A stretch of DNA of 64,000 nt from Xylophilus sp. Leaf220 (GCF_001421705.1 NZ_LMKO01000005.1:4214-68213); one strand, 5' to 3'; counted from the stretch's first letter, positions 28,239 through 37,230 are shown. Numbers and translations are program-made. Notes: generated by a model not told the origin, from the sequence alone.

Positions 28239-28257
28239 GCTGACTTTTTGTATCAGC
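28239..28257. promoter_or_regulatory. LysR-type operator between the aceR-like and aceI-like genes
   Basis: GCTGA-N9-TCAGC is a perfect dyad containing the T-N11-A motif bound by LysR proteins. It lies 32 bases from the regulator start and 67 bases before the exporter start. TATAAA at 28266-28271 just downstream is a plausible -10 for the exporter. Confidence 0.6.
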
Positions 28258-28323
28258 CACGCGAATATAAAGTGCCTGGGTGGTCCGGCGTTGCGGACCG
28301 GAATAACCCAGGAGAAATCATCC

Positions 28324-28770
28324 ATGCAGGGCATCAAGCGCCGCGTCGTCTACGTCAGCCTCTACGAGGGCATCGCCATCGTGGTGGCCAGTGCCGGGCT
28401 GGCCTTGATGTCGGGGCAGGGCGTGGCGCATTCGGGCGCGGTGGCGGTCGCGGCATCGGCCATCGCCATCGTCTGGAACCTGTGCTTCAACTGGATGTTC
28501 GAGCGCTGGGAGGCCCGCCAGGCGGTGCGCGGCCGCGGCCTGGGCCGCCGGGTGGCGCACGCGATCGGATTCGAGGGCGGGCTGGTCGCCTTCCTGGTGC
28601 CGCTGATGGCCTGGTGGTTCGAGGTGAGCCTGTGGGATGCGCTGGTGATGGACCTGGGGCTGGTGGTGTTCTTTCTGGTCTACACCTTCGTCTTCAACTG
28701 GGCGTTCGACCGGGCCTTCGGCCTGCCGGCCTCCGCCGCGGGCGGCGGTCCGGCGCCCCGCGCGGCGTGA
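28324..28770 (+). CDS. PACE-family efflux transporter, AceI-like
   Basis: 148 residues made of two bacterial transmembrane pair domains, four helices. It begins MQGIKRRVVYVSLYEG with Glu15 at the position essential for proton-coupled export in AceI. Each half ends with the repeat NWMFERWEAR / NWAFDRAFG. PACE proteins export biocides such as chlorhexidine, with short-chain diamines (putrescine, cadaverine) as likely natural substrates. The LysR gene is divergent. Confidence 0.9.
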   Translation: MQGIKRRVVYVSLYEGIAIVVASAGLALMSGQGVAHSGAVAVAASAIAIVWNLCFNWMFERWEARQAVRGRGLGRRVAHAIGFEGGLVAFLVPLMAWWFEVSLWDALVMDLGLVVFFLVYTFVFNWAFDRAFGLPASAAGGGPAPRAA

Positions 28771-28854
28771 CACGGTGGCGGCACGTGCGGATCGCGGCCC
28801 CGTGACCCAAGAGGAAAAAGCCGCCACGGCTCCGCACTTCCCATAATCGCCCGG

Positions 28855-29643
28855 GTGCAGACCTCTCTCCCCGACCGTTCCCTCTTCGCCAGGCCGCATC
28901 TTCGCCGGGCCTGCGGCTGGCTCGCAGCCGCCCTGCTGGCCGGCTGCGCCTCCGACCCGGCCCACCCGCCCCCGCCGCCCACGCCGGCCCCGCGCGGCGA
29001 GGTCACCGGCGTGCCGGCCACCTCGGGCGAGCTGGTGCAGTCCGATACCAACCGGCTCGTCACCCTGGAGATGCGGGCCAACCTCGACAGCCTGTACCTG
29101 CTGATGGACAAGCTGTACCGCCGCAACCCGGCCGAGTGGCGCAAGTCGGGCGCGTCCAGTGTGGAGGCCGCCGCCGCCCGGGTGCGCGACGCGGTCGAGC
29201 AGCGCACCCCGTGGCCCGCGCTGCAGGGCAGGCGCGACATCGCGGCCCTGTCGCTGGCGCTGGCGCCCGATTTCGTGGGCGACCGGGTGGCGGCGGTGGT
29301 GTACGCCACGGCCGACATGCTGGTCACCGCGCACGGCGGCAAGACGGTGTTCTACCTGATCGACTCGCTCGATGCCCAGCACCTCTACAACGCGGCCCGC
29401 AACGTCGAGATTCTCGTGTGGATGCTGGCCCACCGCACCGATGCCGCCGGCCGGCCGCTGCTGCTGGCCGACGAGCTGACGCCGGCCGTACGCAACCTGA
29501 GCTACGAGCGCGAGTTCGGCAAGATCGTCGCCCGGCTGGACCTGGTGGCGGTCTTCGGCACCGAACGCTACCGGCGGGCGGCCATCGGCTATGTGCAGGG
29601 GCTGCTGGGCGGGCAGTTCGTGCAGTTCCTGCCCGTACGTTGA
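28855..29643 (+). CDS. Hypothetical lipoprotein
   Basis: The frame begins at GTG 28855 (262 residues). A positively charged N-terminus leads to a lipobox LLAGC with Cys31, then a Pro-rich linker (PAHPPPPPTPAPRG), so it should be lipid-anchored, probably at the outer membrane. The helical remainder includes LVTLEMRANLDSLYLLMDKLYRRNP and WPALQGRRDIAALSLALAPDFVGDRV. I recognise no characterised family. The dispersed repeat described at 29645 begins just after its stop codon. Confidence 0.7.
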   Translation: MQTSLPDRSLFARPHLRRACGWLAAALLAGCASDPAHPPPPPTPAPRGEVTGVPATSGELVQSDTNRLVTLEMRANLDSLYLLMDKLYRRNPAEWRKSGASSVEAAAARVRDAVEQRTPWPALQGRRDIAALSLALAPDFVGDRVAAVVYATADMLVTAHGGKTVFYLIDSLDAQHLYNAARNVEILVWMLAHRTDAAGRPLLLADELTPAVRNLSYEREFGKIVARLDLVAVFGTERYRRAAIGYVQGLLGGQFVQFLPVR

Positions 29644-29644
29644 G

Positions 29645-29730
29645 CACACCCCCAGGCTGCGCGCTGCGCGTCTTCGCCTACCCCTTTGCAGGGGGCCGGA
29701 CCGGCGGGCCGGCGGAGCCGGACCCGCGGT
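29645..29730 (+). repeat. Post-stop dispersed repeat, copy 1
   Basis: This stretch, starting CACACCCCCAGGCT and ending GACCCGCGG, is nearly the same as 46646-46730. It contains ACCCCTTTGCAGGGGG and the palindromic GGCCGGCGGAGCCGG, so it can fold. It starts within two bases of the stop codon of the lipoprotein gene, the same placement as the other copies. A role in mRNA 3'-end protection or termination is inferred from position. Confidence 0.7.
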
Positions 29731-29774
29731 GCGTCTGGACGGGGCAGGGCGGTGGCCGTTTTCAGGCCATTTTT

Positions 29775-29840
29775 GAATGAAAAGTGCCTCTGGTCGGCTC
29801 TGTATGCCGGCTAATAGCTATTAAATTAATAGCATTCGCT
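29775..29840. repeat. GCTAT-type intergenic palindrome with upstream module (copy 3)
   Basis: The core 29817-29833, GCTATTAA-A-TTAATAGC, is a perfect 8-base palindrome. Before it, GAATGAAAAGTGCCTCTGG and a CGGC...GCCGG hairpin resemble the same region of the copy at 56685. It lies 78 bases before the dinG start. Confidence 0.7.
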
Positions 29841-29910
29841 TGGTTTGTGGAGCGGGCGTCTTTTTCTGTGCCGGGCTGTTGTTTTGACCAGTTGTGCAAC
29901 ACTTGCGCCC

Positions 29911-32130
29911 ATGTCTTCCAAGGAATGGGCCGCCGTCGGTCTGCAGGCTTTCGATACGGCGGTCCAGGCCAGTGCGGGTTTTCGCAGCCGGGCGGGGCAG
30001 CGGCGCATGGCCGAGCAGGTGGCCCAGGTGCTGGGCGCGGCGTCGCTCGGCAAGGTGGAGGAGGGCGAGGACGCGCCGGCCCGGGCGGTCGCGGTGATCC
30101 AGGCGGGCACGGGGGTGGGCAAGTCGCTCGCCTACTGCGCGCCGGCCATCGCCATCGCCCTGGCCCGCAACACCCGGGTGATGATCTCCACCGCCACCGT
30201 CGCGCTGCAGGAGCAGCTGGTCACCAAGGATTTGCCGGCGCTGGCCGCGCTGCTGCCGCAGCCTTTCAAGTTCGCGCTGGCCAAGGGCCGGGGCCGCTAT
30301 GTCTGCCAGCTGAAGCTGGAGCGGCTGACCGGCATTGCCGCCGAGGGCACCGACGGCGACGCGCTGGAGGACGACCTCTTCGCCGAGGAAGAAGCCGCCT
30401 CCCGCGCCTCCCGTGCCGCCCGGCCGGCGCACGAGGTCGAGGCGCGGCTGCAGTTCTACACCGGCGTGGCCCAGGCCCTGGCCCGCGGCGCCTGGGACGG
30501 CGACCGCGACGCGCTGGAGTCGCCGCCCGCCCCCGAGGTGTGGGGCCCGATGGCGGCCGACGCGGCCTCCTGCACCGGCAAGCACTGCCCGGCCTTCAAC
30601 GGCTGCGCCTACTACGAGCGCCGCAAGCTGCTGGTGGGCGCGCAGGTCATCGTGGTCAACCACGACCTGCTGCTGTCGTCCCTCGGCAACCGGCTGCTGC
30701 CGGAGCTCGACAACTGCCTGCTGATCCTGGACGAGGCCCACCACCTGCCCGCCACCGCGCTGGCCCAGTTCGCCTGCCGGATGGACCTGGGCCGCCACGC
30801 CTGGGCCGAGCGCCTGGCCCACCGCGCGGTGCGGGTCGGCGGCCTGCTGTCGGTCGACGAGACGGCCGACATCCCGCGCGATGCCGCCCAGCTGCGCCAG
30901 GCGCTGCAGCAGGTCGAGCGACTGGCGCTGGACCTGTACGGCGACACCCTGCGCAGCCAGCTGCAGGCAGCCGGCCGCGGCGGCGCCCGTGCCCGGCTGC
31001 CGCGCGGCGAGCTGCCCGAGGCCCTGGAAGAGCCGCTAGGCCTGGTCGCCCACCATGCCGAGGGCTTCCTGATCAGCCTGCGCGCCATCGCCAAGGCCCT
31101 GCGCGCCGAGATGCGCGACAAGCCCGAGGAGGCGCGTCGCCTCTCCACCCTGTACGCCCAGGTCGGCGCGCTGGCGCCGCGGCTGGAATCGGTCTACGAC
31201 ACCGCCCAGCTGCTGCTGCAGGAGGCGGTATCCGGCAAGGTGCCGGCCGCCAAGTGGTTCACCCTGGAGCTCGACGGCGACACCCCCGTGCTGCAGGCCC
31301 ACGCCAGCCCGCTGCTGCCCGGCTCGACCCTGCGCCACCACCTGTGGAACAGCGTGCGCGGCGCGGTGCTGACCTCGGCCACGCTCACCAGCTGCGGGCA
31401 CTTCGATTTCTTCTTGCGCGAAGCCGGCCTGCATGGCGACGAGGCCACCACCACCCTGGAAGTGCCCAGCCCGTTCGACTACGCCGCCCAGGGCCGCTTG
31501 GTCGCCGCCGCCACCCATGCCGATCCGCGCGACGCGGCCGGCTACACCGCAGAGATGGTCCAGGCGCTGGTGCGCGACATCGCCGACGTGCGGCACGGCG
31601 CGCTGGTGCTGTTCACCTCGCGCGAGCAGTTGCGCCTGGCGGTCGCCGCCCTGCCCGACGCGCTCAAGGGCCGGGTGCTGGTGCAGACCGCGCTGCCCCG
31701 CATGCAGCTGATGGCCACCCACCGCAGCCGGGTGGCCGAGGGCGCGCCCTCGGTCATCTTCGGCATGCAGTCATTCGGCGAAGGGCTGGACCTGCCCGGC
31801 AAGCTGTGCGAGACCGTCTTCATCGCCAAGCTGCCCTTCGCCCCGCCCGACGACCCGGTGGGCGAGGCGCGGGCCGAATGGCTGCGCGCCACCGGCCGCG
31901 ACCCGTTCACCGAACTGGTCGTGCCCGCCACCGCGATCCGGCTGGCCCAGTGGGTGGGCCGCGCGATCCGCAGCGAGGACGACCGCGCCAGCGTCTACTG
32001 CTACGACCGCCGGCTGGTCCAGACCGCCTACGGCCAGCGCCTGCTGCAGGGCCTGCCGCCATTCGCGCTGGTCAAGGTGGCCGCCGGGCAGCGGGCCGGC
32101 GCCCGCGCGGCCACGGCCGACGCCGCCTGA
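29911..32130 (+). CDS. dinG: DinG-type ATP-dependent DNA helicase
   Basis: 739 residues. Walker A QAGTGVGKSLAY (64-75), DEAH box LLILDEAHHLP, and an iron-sulphur cysteine set (RYVCQL, SCTGKHCPAF, GCAYY) mark an XPD-like helicase of the DinG family. The C-terminal motif FGEGLDLPG and QWVGRAIRSEDDRA completes motifs V and VI. DinG unwinds 5'-3', resolving R-loops and G-quadruplexes, and is SOS-linked in E. coli. No LexA box was found here; a GCTAT palindrome lies in its leader. A YoaA assignment is possible. Confidence 0.9.
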   Translation: MSSKEWAAVGLQAFDTAVQASAGFRSRAGQRRMAEQVAQVLGAASLGKVEEGEDAPARAVAVIQAGTGVGKSLAYCAPAIAIALARNTRVMISTATVALQEQLVTKDLPALAALLPQPFKFALAKGRGRYVCQLKLERLTGIAAEGTDGDALEDDLFAEEEAASRASRAARPAHEVEARLQFYTGVAQALARGAWDGDRDALESPPAPEVWGPMAADAASCTGKHCPAFNGCAYYERRKLLVGAQVIVVNHDLLLSSLGNRLLPELDNCLLILDEAHHLPATALAQFACRMDLGRHAWAERLAHRAVRVGGLLSVDETADIPRDAAQLRQALQQVERLALDLYGDTLRSQLQAAGRGGARARLPRGELPEALEEPLGLVAHHAEGFLISLRAIAKALRAEMRDKPEEARRLSTLYAQVGALAPRLESVYDTAQLLLQEAVSGKVPAAKWFTLELDGDTPVLQAHASPLLPGSTLRHHLWNSVRGAVLTSATLTSCGHFDFFLREAGLHGDEATTTLEVPSPFDYAAQGRLVAAATHADPRDAAGYTAEMVQALVRDIADVRHGALVLFTSREQLRLAVAALPDALKGRVLVQTALPRMQLMATHRSRVAEGAPSVIFGMQSFGEGLDLPGKLCETVFIAKLPFAPPDDPVGEARAEWLRATGRDPFTELVVPATAIRLAQWVGRAIRSEDDRASVYCYDRRLVQTAYGQRLLQGLPPFALVKVAAGQRAGARAATADAA

Positions 32131-32192
32131 ACCACCCGGCCGCTGCGGCGGCACCCACCGCCGCGTTTTCCAAATCCGGGAAAATCCGGCCC

Positions 32193-32471
32193 ATGAACGA
32201 CACCACCCCCACCACCCCCGCGGCCGCCACCCCTTCCGGAGCCCCGGCCCTGCCCGACCGCCTGTCCATCGACCCCCGCAGCCCCCACCACGTCGCCGCC
32301 GTGTTCGAGCACGACATCGGCATCCGCCTGAACGACAAGGAGCGCTTCGACGTCGAGGAATACTGCGTCAGCGAAGGCTGGATCAAGGTGCCCGCCGGCA
32401 AGACGGTCGACCGGCGCGGCAAGCCGGTGCTGATTACGATCAAGGGGAAGGTGGAGGCGTTCTACAAGTAG
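32193..32471 (+). CDS. DUF3297 family protein
   Basis: 92 residues. After a disordered Thr/Pro/Ala start come the conserved lines LPDRLSIDPRSPHHVAAVFEHDIGIRLND, VEEYCVSEGWIKVPAGKTVDRRGKPV, and ITIKGKVEAFYK, which define this small cytoplasmic family of unknown function. It follows dinG by 62 bases on the same strand and may be co-transcribed. Confidence 0.85.
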   Translation: MNDTTPTTPAAATPSGAPALPDRLSIDPRSPHHVAAVFEHDIGIRLNDKERFDVEEYCVSEGWIKVPAGKTVDRRGKPVLITIKGKVEAFYK

Positions 32472-32509
32472 GTGTCTAGAACGGCCGCCCTGGCCTGGTG
32501 CTACTAGGA

Positions 32510-32953
32510 CTAGGCAGCGACTGCCGTTAATGCATTCTCCACAGGCGGGAAGAACGTCGCCGGGCTGACGTTGAAACGCCGCGCCAGTTCCGCGATCTGG
32601 CGCACGTTGAGTTCGCGCTTGCCGCTCAGGATTTCGGAAATCACGCCCTGCGAAGCGATGTCGGACAGGTCGCTTTGCTTCAGCCCGTGCTCTTCCATGA
32701 GAAACCTCAGAACATGGGCGGGCGCTGCGTCATTCGGCCAGGAATGCACCCGCGCTTCGTATTCCTGGATGCGGTCTGCCAACAATGCAACCAGCCCGGC
32801 GATAGGACTCGACTCGTTGCGCGCCAGCTCGTCCATCAACGCATCGGTCGCCGCCAGAATTTCCTCGTACTGCGCTTCGCTCCGGATAGGCGCGCCCAGA
32901 CCGAAAGCCTCGTGAAAAGCCAACCAGGTGGAAGATAGGTCGTGCACATTCAT
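32510..32953 (-). CDS. HigA-like antitoxin, module 2
   Basis: 147 residues from ATG 32953, overlapping the toxin stop by four bases. The N-terminal two-thirds is helical (YEEILAATDALMDELARNES). The C-terminal helix-turn-helix reads EEHGLKQSDLSDIASQGVISEILSGKRELNVRQIAELARRF, the HigA/XRE pattern with the family ending NVSPATFF. It is expected to neutralise the toxin and to repress through the palindrome at 33246-33260. Lower GC than its surroundings suggests acquisition. Confidence 0.88.
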   Translation of the reverse strand: MNVHDLSSTWLAFHEAFGLGAPIRSEAQYEEILAATDALMDELARNESSPIAGLVALLADRIQEYEARVHSWPNDAAPAHVLRFLMEEHGLKQSDLSDIASQGVISEILSGKRELNVRQIAELARRFNVSPATFFPPVENALTAVAA

Positions 32954-33234
32954 TTCCAGGCTCCTTTGTCGTACTCGACATGCGTGAGGACATGTTTGAC
33001 CCACACGATCTGCGGCTGGTAGGCGATGGTGGCGATCAGCCGGTACTTGTTTCCGCCGATGTTGAAGACGTATTTGTCTCCTACCTTGTCGACGGTGGCA
33101 AAGACCTTCCTGAGCTCGGAGAAACTATGGAAAACATTGCGCTCGACCAGATGCCTCCATGCCTGCAATGGCTCGTGGGCGCCCAAGTGAAGTTCTGCAA
33201 ATTCGCGAAGTGGCTTATTGGAAATCAACCGCAC
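32950..33234 (-). CDS. HigB-type mRNA interferase toxin, module 2
   Basis: 94 residues starting at GTG 33234 (MRLISNKPLREF). Family marks: KPLREFAELHLGAHEPLQAWRH, then FATVDKVGDKYVFNIGGNKYRLIATI, then YQPQIVWVKHVLTHVEYDKG. It matches the HigB_toxin family, which cleaves mRNA on translating ribosomes. This is a different RelE branch from module 1, so the two modules are not duplicates of each other. Confidence 0.9.
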   Translation of the reverse strand: MRLISNKPLREFAELHLGAHEPLQAWRHLVERNVFHSFSELRKVFATVDKVGDKYVFNIGGNKYRLIATIAYQPQIVWVKHVLTHVEYDKGAWK

Positions 33235-33245
33235 GTTTTCATTTT

Positions 33246-33260
33246 ATCTCATTTTGAGAT
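33246..33260 (-). promoter_or_regulatory. Palindromic operator of toxin-antitoxin module 2
   Basis: ATCTCA-TTT-TGAGAT is a perfect palindrome 12 bases upstream of the toxin start codon in a short AT-rich patch, a typical place for autoregulation by HigA. The sequence is unrelated to the module 1 operator, so cross-repression is unlikely. Confidence 0.65.
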
Positions 33261-33285
33261 TGGGAGTGATGTTGGATCGTGGCGC

Positions 33286-34263
33286 TCAAAACCCCGCCAC
33301 GAACGCCTCCCGCATGAATCCCACGAACGCCTCCACCGCCCGCGGCACATGGGCCGAATACGGCCGGATCGCGTACAGCTGCTCGCCGAACGCGTCGACC
33401 GGCTTCCACTGCGGCAGCACCTCCACCAGCCGCCCGGCCGCCAGCCCCGACTGGGCGCTGAAATCGGGCATCAGGGCGATGCCGAGGCCGGCGGCGGCGG
33501 CGTCGCGCAGGGCTTCGCTGTTGTTGGCGGCGAAAGGGCCGGCCACGGGGATGGTCTGGCGGGTGGGGGTGTCGGCCACGCCGGGCGATGTGGGTCGCTT
33601 GCGGCGTGTCGGCGGGACGGCCGGCGAGCGGGGCACGAAGGTCCACGCCGGGTGGCCCTGGGCGCGGGGGTAGTACAGGCAGTCGTGCGCGGCCAGGTCC
33701 GCCGGGGTGGCCGGCGTGCCCTTGCGGCGCAGGTAGGCGCGGCTCGCGACCAGCACCGAGCGGGTGGGCGCCAGGGTCCAGGCGACATGGGTGTCGGGCG
33801 GCGCGGCGGCGTGACGCACCGCCAGGTCGAAGCCCTCCATCGCCAGCGAGCGCAGGCGATCGGACATGTCCAGCTCCAGCCGCACCTCGGGGAAGGCCCG
33901 CAGGAATTCCGGCAGCCGCGGCACCAGCTGCTGGCGGGCGAAGGCGACCGGGGCGGTCACCCGCAGCAGGCCGCGGGGCGCGGCGGCCAGGTCGCGCACG
34001 CTGTCGAAACCCTGGGCGATCTGCGCGAAGGCGCCGCGGGTGCCGTCGGCCAGGCGCTCGCCCGCCTCGGTCAGCCGCATGCTGCGGGTGGTGCGGCGCA
34101 CCAGCGGCACGCCGGCGGCGCGCTCCAGTTCGGCGATGCGCTGGCTCATCGCGGCCTTGCTCACGCCCAGCCGCGCCGCGGCGGCGGTGAAGCTGCCCTG
34201 CTCGCCCAGGATGTTGAGCCAGTGCAGGTGGGTCCAGAGGGTGTCGATCTTTTGGGTTTCCAT
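33286..34263 (-). CDS. LysR-family regulator divergent from mmsA
   Basis: 325 residues starting METQKIDTLW at ATG 34263. An upstream ATG at 34290 lies within the operator and is less likely. The helix-turn-helix is GSFTAAAARLGVSKAAMSQRIAELE. The effector domain includes GLLRVTAPVAFARQQLVPRLPEF, the CrgA-like subgroup. An insertion rich in Pro and Arg (RSPAVPPTRRKRPTSPGVAD) is unusual. It probably controls the divergent mmsA through the palindrome at 34270-34291. Confidence 0.85.
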   Translation of the reverse strand: METQKIDTLWTHLHWLNILGEQGSFTAAAARLGVSKAAMSQRIAELERAAGVPLVRRTTRSMRLTEAGERLADGTRGAFAQIAQGFDSVRDLAAAPRGLLRVTAPVAFARQQLVPRLPEFLRAFPEVRLELDMSDRLRSLAMEGFDLAVRHAAAPPDTHVAWTLAPTRSVLVASRAYLRRKGTPATPADLAAHDCLYYPRAQGHPAWTFVPRSPAVPPTRRKRPTSPGVADTPTRQTIPVAGPFAANNSEALRDAAAAGLGIALMPDFSAQSGLAAGRLVEVLPQWKPVDAFGEQLYAIRPYSAHVPRAVEAFVGFMREAFVAGF

Positions 34264-34269
34264 GCAGGG

Positions 34270-34291
34270 ATTGTTCACCATGGCGAACAAT
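34270..34291. promoter_or_regulatory. Palindromic operator in the lysR-mmsA interval
   Basis: ATTGTTC-N8-GAACAAT is a perfect 7-base inverted repeat, with a CCATGG centre, starting six bases upstream of the LysR start codon. It is AT-rich compared with the flanks and 135 bases before mmsA. It fits a LysR autoregulatory site. Confidence 0.7.
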
Positions 34292-34425
34292 CAATTCAAC
34301 CGCCCGGTCTAGGCAGGGCGTTGCGCAGTTCCTAGACTGCAGGCTCCGCACGCAACCATGCGTGCCGCCGACCCGCTTCCGCCCGACATCTCCCGGCCCC
34401 CGCCGGACACACCCAGGACTCCGCC

Positions 34426-35940
34426 ATGACCGCCGCCTTCACCGACACCGCCGAGATCGCCCACTACGTCCACGGCCAGCCGTTCACCGGCGCCGGCAGC
34501 CGCACGCAGGCGGTCTTCAACCCGTCGCTGGGCATTGAGGCCCGCCAGGTGCGGCTGGCCGCGCCGGAAGACGTGGAGGCAGCCGTCGCCAGCGCCAGCA
34601 AGGCTTTCCCTGCCTGGTCCGACACGCCGCCCATCCGCCGCGCGCGGGTGATGAACAGGTTCCTGGCCTTGGTCAACGAACACAAGGACGCGCTCGCCGC
34701 GATCATCACTGCCGAGCACGGCAAGGTGTTCAGCGACGCGCAGGGCGAGGTGATGCGCGGCATCGACATCATCGAGTTCGCCTGCGGCATTCCGCAACTG
34801 CTCAAGGGCGACTTCACCGACCAGGTCTCCACCGGCATCGACAACTGGACGCTGCGCCAGCCGCTGGGCGTGGTGGCCGGCATCACGCCGTTCAACTTCC
34901 CGGTGATGGTGCCGTGCTGGATGTTCCCGGTGGCGATCGCCGCGGGCAACTGCTTCGTGCTCAAGCCCAGCGAGCGCGACCCGTCCGCATCGCTCTACAT
35001 GGCCCGATTGCTGAAGGAAGCGGGCCTGCCCGACGGCGTGTTCAACGTGGTGCAGGGCGACAAGCTGGCGGTCGATGCGCTGCTGGAGCACCCCGACGTG
35101 AAGGCGATCAGCTTCGTCGGCTCCACCCCCATCGCCAACTACATCTACGAAACCGGCGCGCGCCACGGCAAGCGGGTGCAGGCGCTCGGCGGCGCCAAGA
35201 ACCACATGGTGGTGATGCCCGACGCCGACATCGAACAGGCGGTCGATGCGCTGGTGGGCGCGGGCTACGGCTCGGCCGGCGAGCGCTGCATGGCGATCAG
35301 CGTGGCGGTGCTGGTCGGCGACGTGGCCGACAAGATCATCCCCAAGCTGGCCGAGCGCGCCAGGGCCCTGGTCGTGAAGAACGGCATGGAACCCGACGCC
35401 GAGATGGGCCCTATCGTGACGAAGCAGGCGCTGGAGCGGATCGAGGGCTACATCGCCCTCGGCGTGGAAGAGGGCGCCGAGCTGGTGGTGGACGGCCGCG
35501 GCTTCACCGTGCCCGGCCACGAGCAGGGTTTCTTCACCGGCGGCACGCTGTTCGACAAGGTGACGCCCGGCATGCGCATCTACAAGGAGGAGATCTTCGG
35601 CCCGGTTCTGGCCTGCGTGCGCGCCAAGGACTTCGCCGAGGCGGTGGATCTGGTCAATGACCACGAGTTCGGCAACGGCGTGGCCTGCTACACCCGCGAC
35701 GGCCACATCGCCCGCGAGTTCGCGCGTCGCATCCAGGTGGGCATGGTCGGCATCAACGTGCCGATCCCGGTGCCGATGGCCTGGCACGGTTTCGGCGGCT
35801 GGAAGCGCTCGCTGTTCGGCGACATGCACGCCTACGGCGAGGAAGGCGTGCGCTTCTACACCAAGCAGAAATCGGTGATGCAGCGCTGGCCCGAAAGCAC
35901 CGAGAAGGGCGCCGAGTTCGTGATGCCGACGGCCAAGTAG
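34426..35940 (+). CDS. mmsA: CoA-acylating methylmalonate-semialdehyde dehydrogenase
   Basis: 504 residues, the usual MmsA length. The cofactor Lys is in [10 protein letters not shown] (Lys180) and the catalytic Cys288 is in [13 protein letters not shown]. The MmsA signature [19 protein letters not shown] is present, as is [21 protein letters not shown]. It oxidises methylmalonate semialdehyde to propionyl-CoA (or malonate semialdehyde to acetyl-CoA) with NAD+ and CoA in valine, inositol or beta-alanine breakdown. A divergent LysR gene is its probable regulator; mmsB is not nearby. Confidence 0.93.
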   Translation: MTAAFTDTAEIAHYVHGQPFTGAGSRTQAVFNPSLGIEARQVRLAAPEDVEAAVASASKAFPAWSDTPPIRRARVMNRFLALVNEHKDALAAIITAEHGKVFSDAQGEVMRGIDIIEFACGIPQLLKGDFTDQVSTGIDNWTLRQPLGVVAGITPFNFPVMVPCWMFPVAIAAGNCFVLKPSERDPSASLYMARLLKEAGLPDGVFNVVQGDKLAVDALLEHPDVKAISFVGSTPIANYIYETGARHGKRVQALGGAKNHMVVMPDADIEQAVDALVGAGYGSAGERCMAISVAVLVGDVADKIIPKLAERARALVVKNGMEPDAEMGPIVTKQALERIEGYIALGVEEGAELVVDGRGFTVPGHEQGFFTGGTLFDKVTPGMRIYKEEIFGPVLACVRAKDFAEAVDLVNDHEFGNGVACYTRDGHIAREFARRIQVGMVGINVPIPVPMAWHGFGGWKRSLFGDMHAYGEEGVRFYTKQKSVMQRWPESTEKGAEFVMPTAK

Positions 35941-36025
35941 CCGCACGCCGCCGCGCGCTGCTGACACCACGCTGTCAGCAGCCCCCCCGCAGCATCGGAG
36001 CCTTCCCTCACAACGGAGTGCTCCC

Positions 36026-36427
36026 ATGACCCTCGCCACCCCCGCAACCACCCCCGTCCAGTCGATCACCTGGTTCGAGATCCCCTGCGCCGACCTCGAC
36101 GGCGCCCAGCGCTTCTACGAGGCGGTGGTCGGCCGCCCGATGCAGCGCACCGACTTCGGCGGCGACCCGTTGGCCGTCTTCTCCTACGACCGCCCCGCCA
36201 CCGGCGGCTGCCTGGCCGCCGGCCCGGCCCGGAAGGCGGCGGGCGACGCGGGCGTGCGGATTTATCTCGACTGCGGCAGCAGCGTCGAGGCCGCGCTGGC
36301 CCGCGCATCGGCCGCCGGCGGTACGGCGCAGGCGGGTGTCGTCGAGCTGCCGCACGGCATCGGCTGGATCGGCCACATGCGCGACCTGGACGGCAACCTC
36401 GTCGGGCTGCACGCACCCGGCCGTTGA
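36026..36427 (+). CDS. VOC-family (glyoxalase-like) protein
   Basis: 133 residues, one VOC domain. It opens with SITWFEIPCADLDGAQRFYEAVVGRPM and closes with GWIGHMRDLDGNLVGLHAPGR, both typical of small VOC enzymes of the PhnB/YdcA group. Metal-ligand residues are not fully conserved by eye, so enzyme activity is doubtful. The WYL regulator follows 67 bases downstream on the same strand. A VOC gene beside a YafY regulator is a recurrent pairing. Confidence 0.8.
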   Translation: MTLATPATTPVQSITWFEIPCADLDGAQRFYEAVVGRPMQRTDFGGDPLAVFSYDRPATGGCLAAGPARKAAGDAGVRIYLDCGSSVEAALARASAAGGTAQAGVVELPHGIGWIGHMRDLDGNLVGLHAPGR

Positions 36428-36494
36428 AAAGTAGACGCACGTCCTACCATGCGTGCTTCGCTCCCCCGTACTTCCGCCGACCCCATCCTCCCGC

Positions 36495-37226
36495 ATGCGC
36501 CGCGCCGACCGCCTGTTCCAGATCGTCCAGCTGATCCGCGGCCGGCGGCTCACCACCGCCGCGTTCCTGGCCGCGCGGCTGGAGGTGTCGGAGCGCACCG
36601 TCTACCGCGACGTGGCCGACCTGCAGCGCCAGGGCGTGCCGATCGAGGGCGAGGCCGGCGTCGGCTACCGGCTGGGCCGCGGCTTCGATCTGCCGCCGCT
36701 GATGTTCAGCCAGGACGAGGCGCAGGCGCTGGTGGCCGCGGCGCGCATCGCGCAGCCCTGGCTCGACCCGGCGCTGGCGGCGGCGGCCGAATCGGCGCTG
36801 GGCAAGATGCTGTCGGTGCTGCCCGGCTCCGCCCGCGCGGCGGCCGAGGGGCTGGCGCTCTTCGCGCCGCGCGGCCGGCCCCCTGCGCCGGTGCTGGCGA
36901 GGCTCCAGCAGTTGCGCGAGGCGGTGCATGCACGCACCCGCCTGCAGATCGCCTACCGCGACGAGGCCGGGCGCGACAGCCGGCGCGCGGTGCGGCCGCT
37001 GGGCTGCTTCTTCTGGGGCGAGGTCTGGACCCTGGCCGCCTGGTGCGAGGCGCGGCAGGATTTCCGGATGTTCCGGGTCGACCGCATCGCCGAGCTGTCG
37101 GCCTGCGGCGACCGCTTCCCGGACGAGCCGGGCCGCACCCTGGCCGACCTGTTCCGCCGGACCCGGGCCGAGCTGGAGGCGAGCGGCAAGACGATGCAGT
37201 CGATCGGCCTGGGCGACTACTCCTAA
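36495..37226 (+). CDS. YafY/WYL-domain transcriptional regulator
   Basis: 243 residues from ATG 36495. The N-terminal DeoR-like helix-turn-helix reads MRRADRLFQIVQLIRGRRLT...LEVSERTVYRDVADLQ. The WYL-type effector domain has LQIAYRDEAGRDSRRAVRPLGC, with WTLAAW in place of the strict WYL triad and RMFRVDRIAEL. WYL domains bind nucleic-acid or nucleotide ligands. It may control the VOC gene upstream. The right half of a GCTAT-type repeat begins four bases after its stop. Confidence 0.85.
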   Translation: MRRADRLFQIVQLIRGRRLTTAAFLAARLEVSERTVYRDVADLQRQGVPIEGEAGVGYRLGRGFDLPPLMFSQDEAQALVAAARIAQPWLDPALAAAAESALGKMLSVLPGSARAAAEGLALFAPRGRPPAPVLARLQQLREAVHARTRLQIAYRDEAGRDSRRAVRPLGCFFWGEVWTLAAWCEARQDFRMFRVDRIAELSACGDRFPDEPGRTLADLFRRTRAELEASGKTMQSIGLGDYS

Positions 37227-37230
37227 AACG

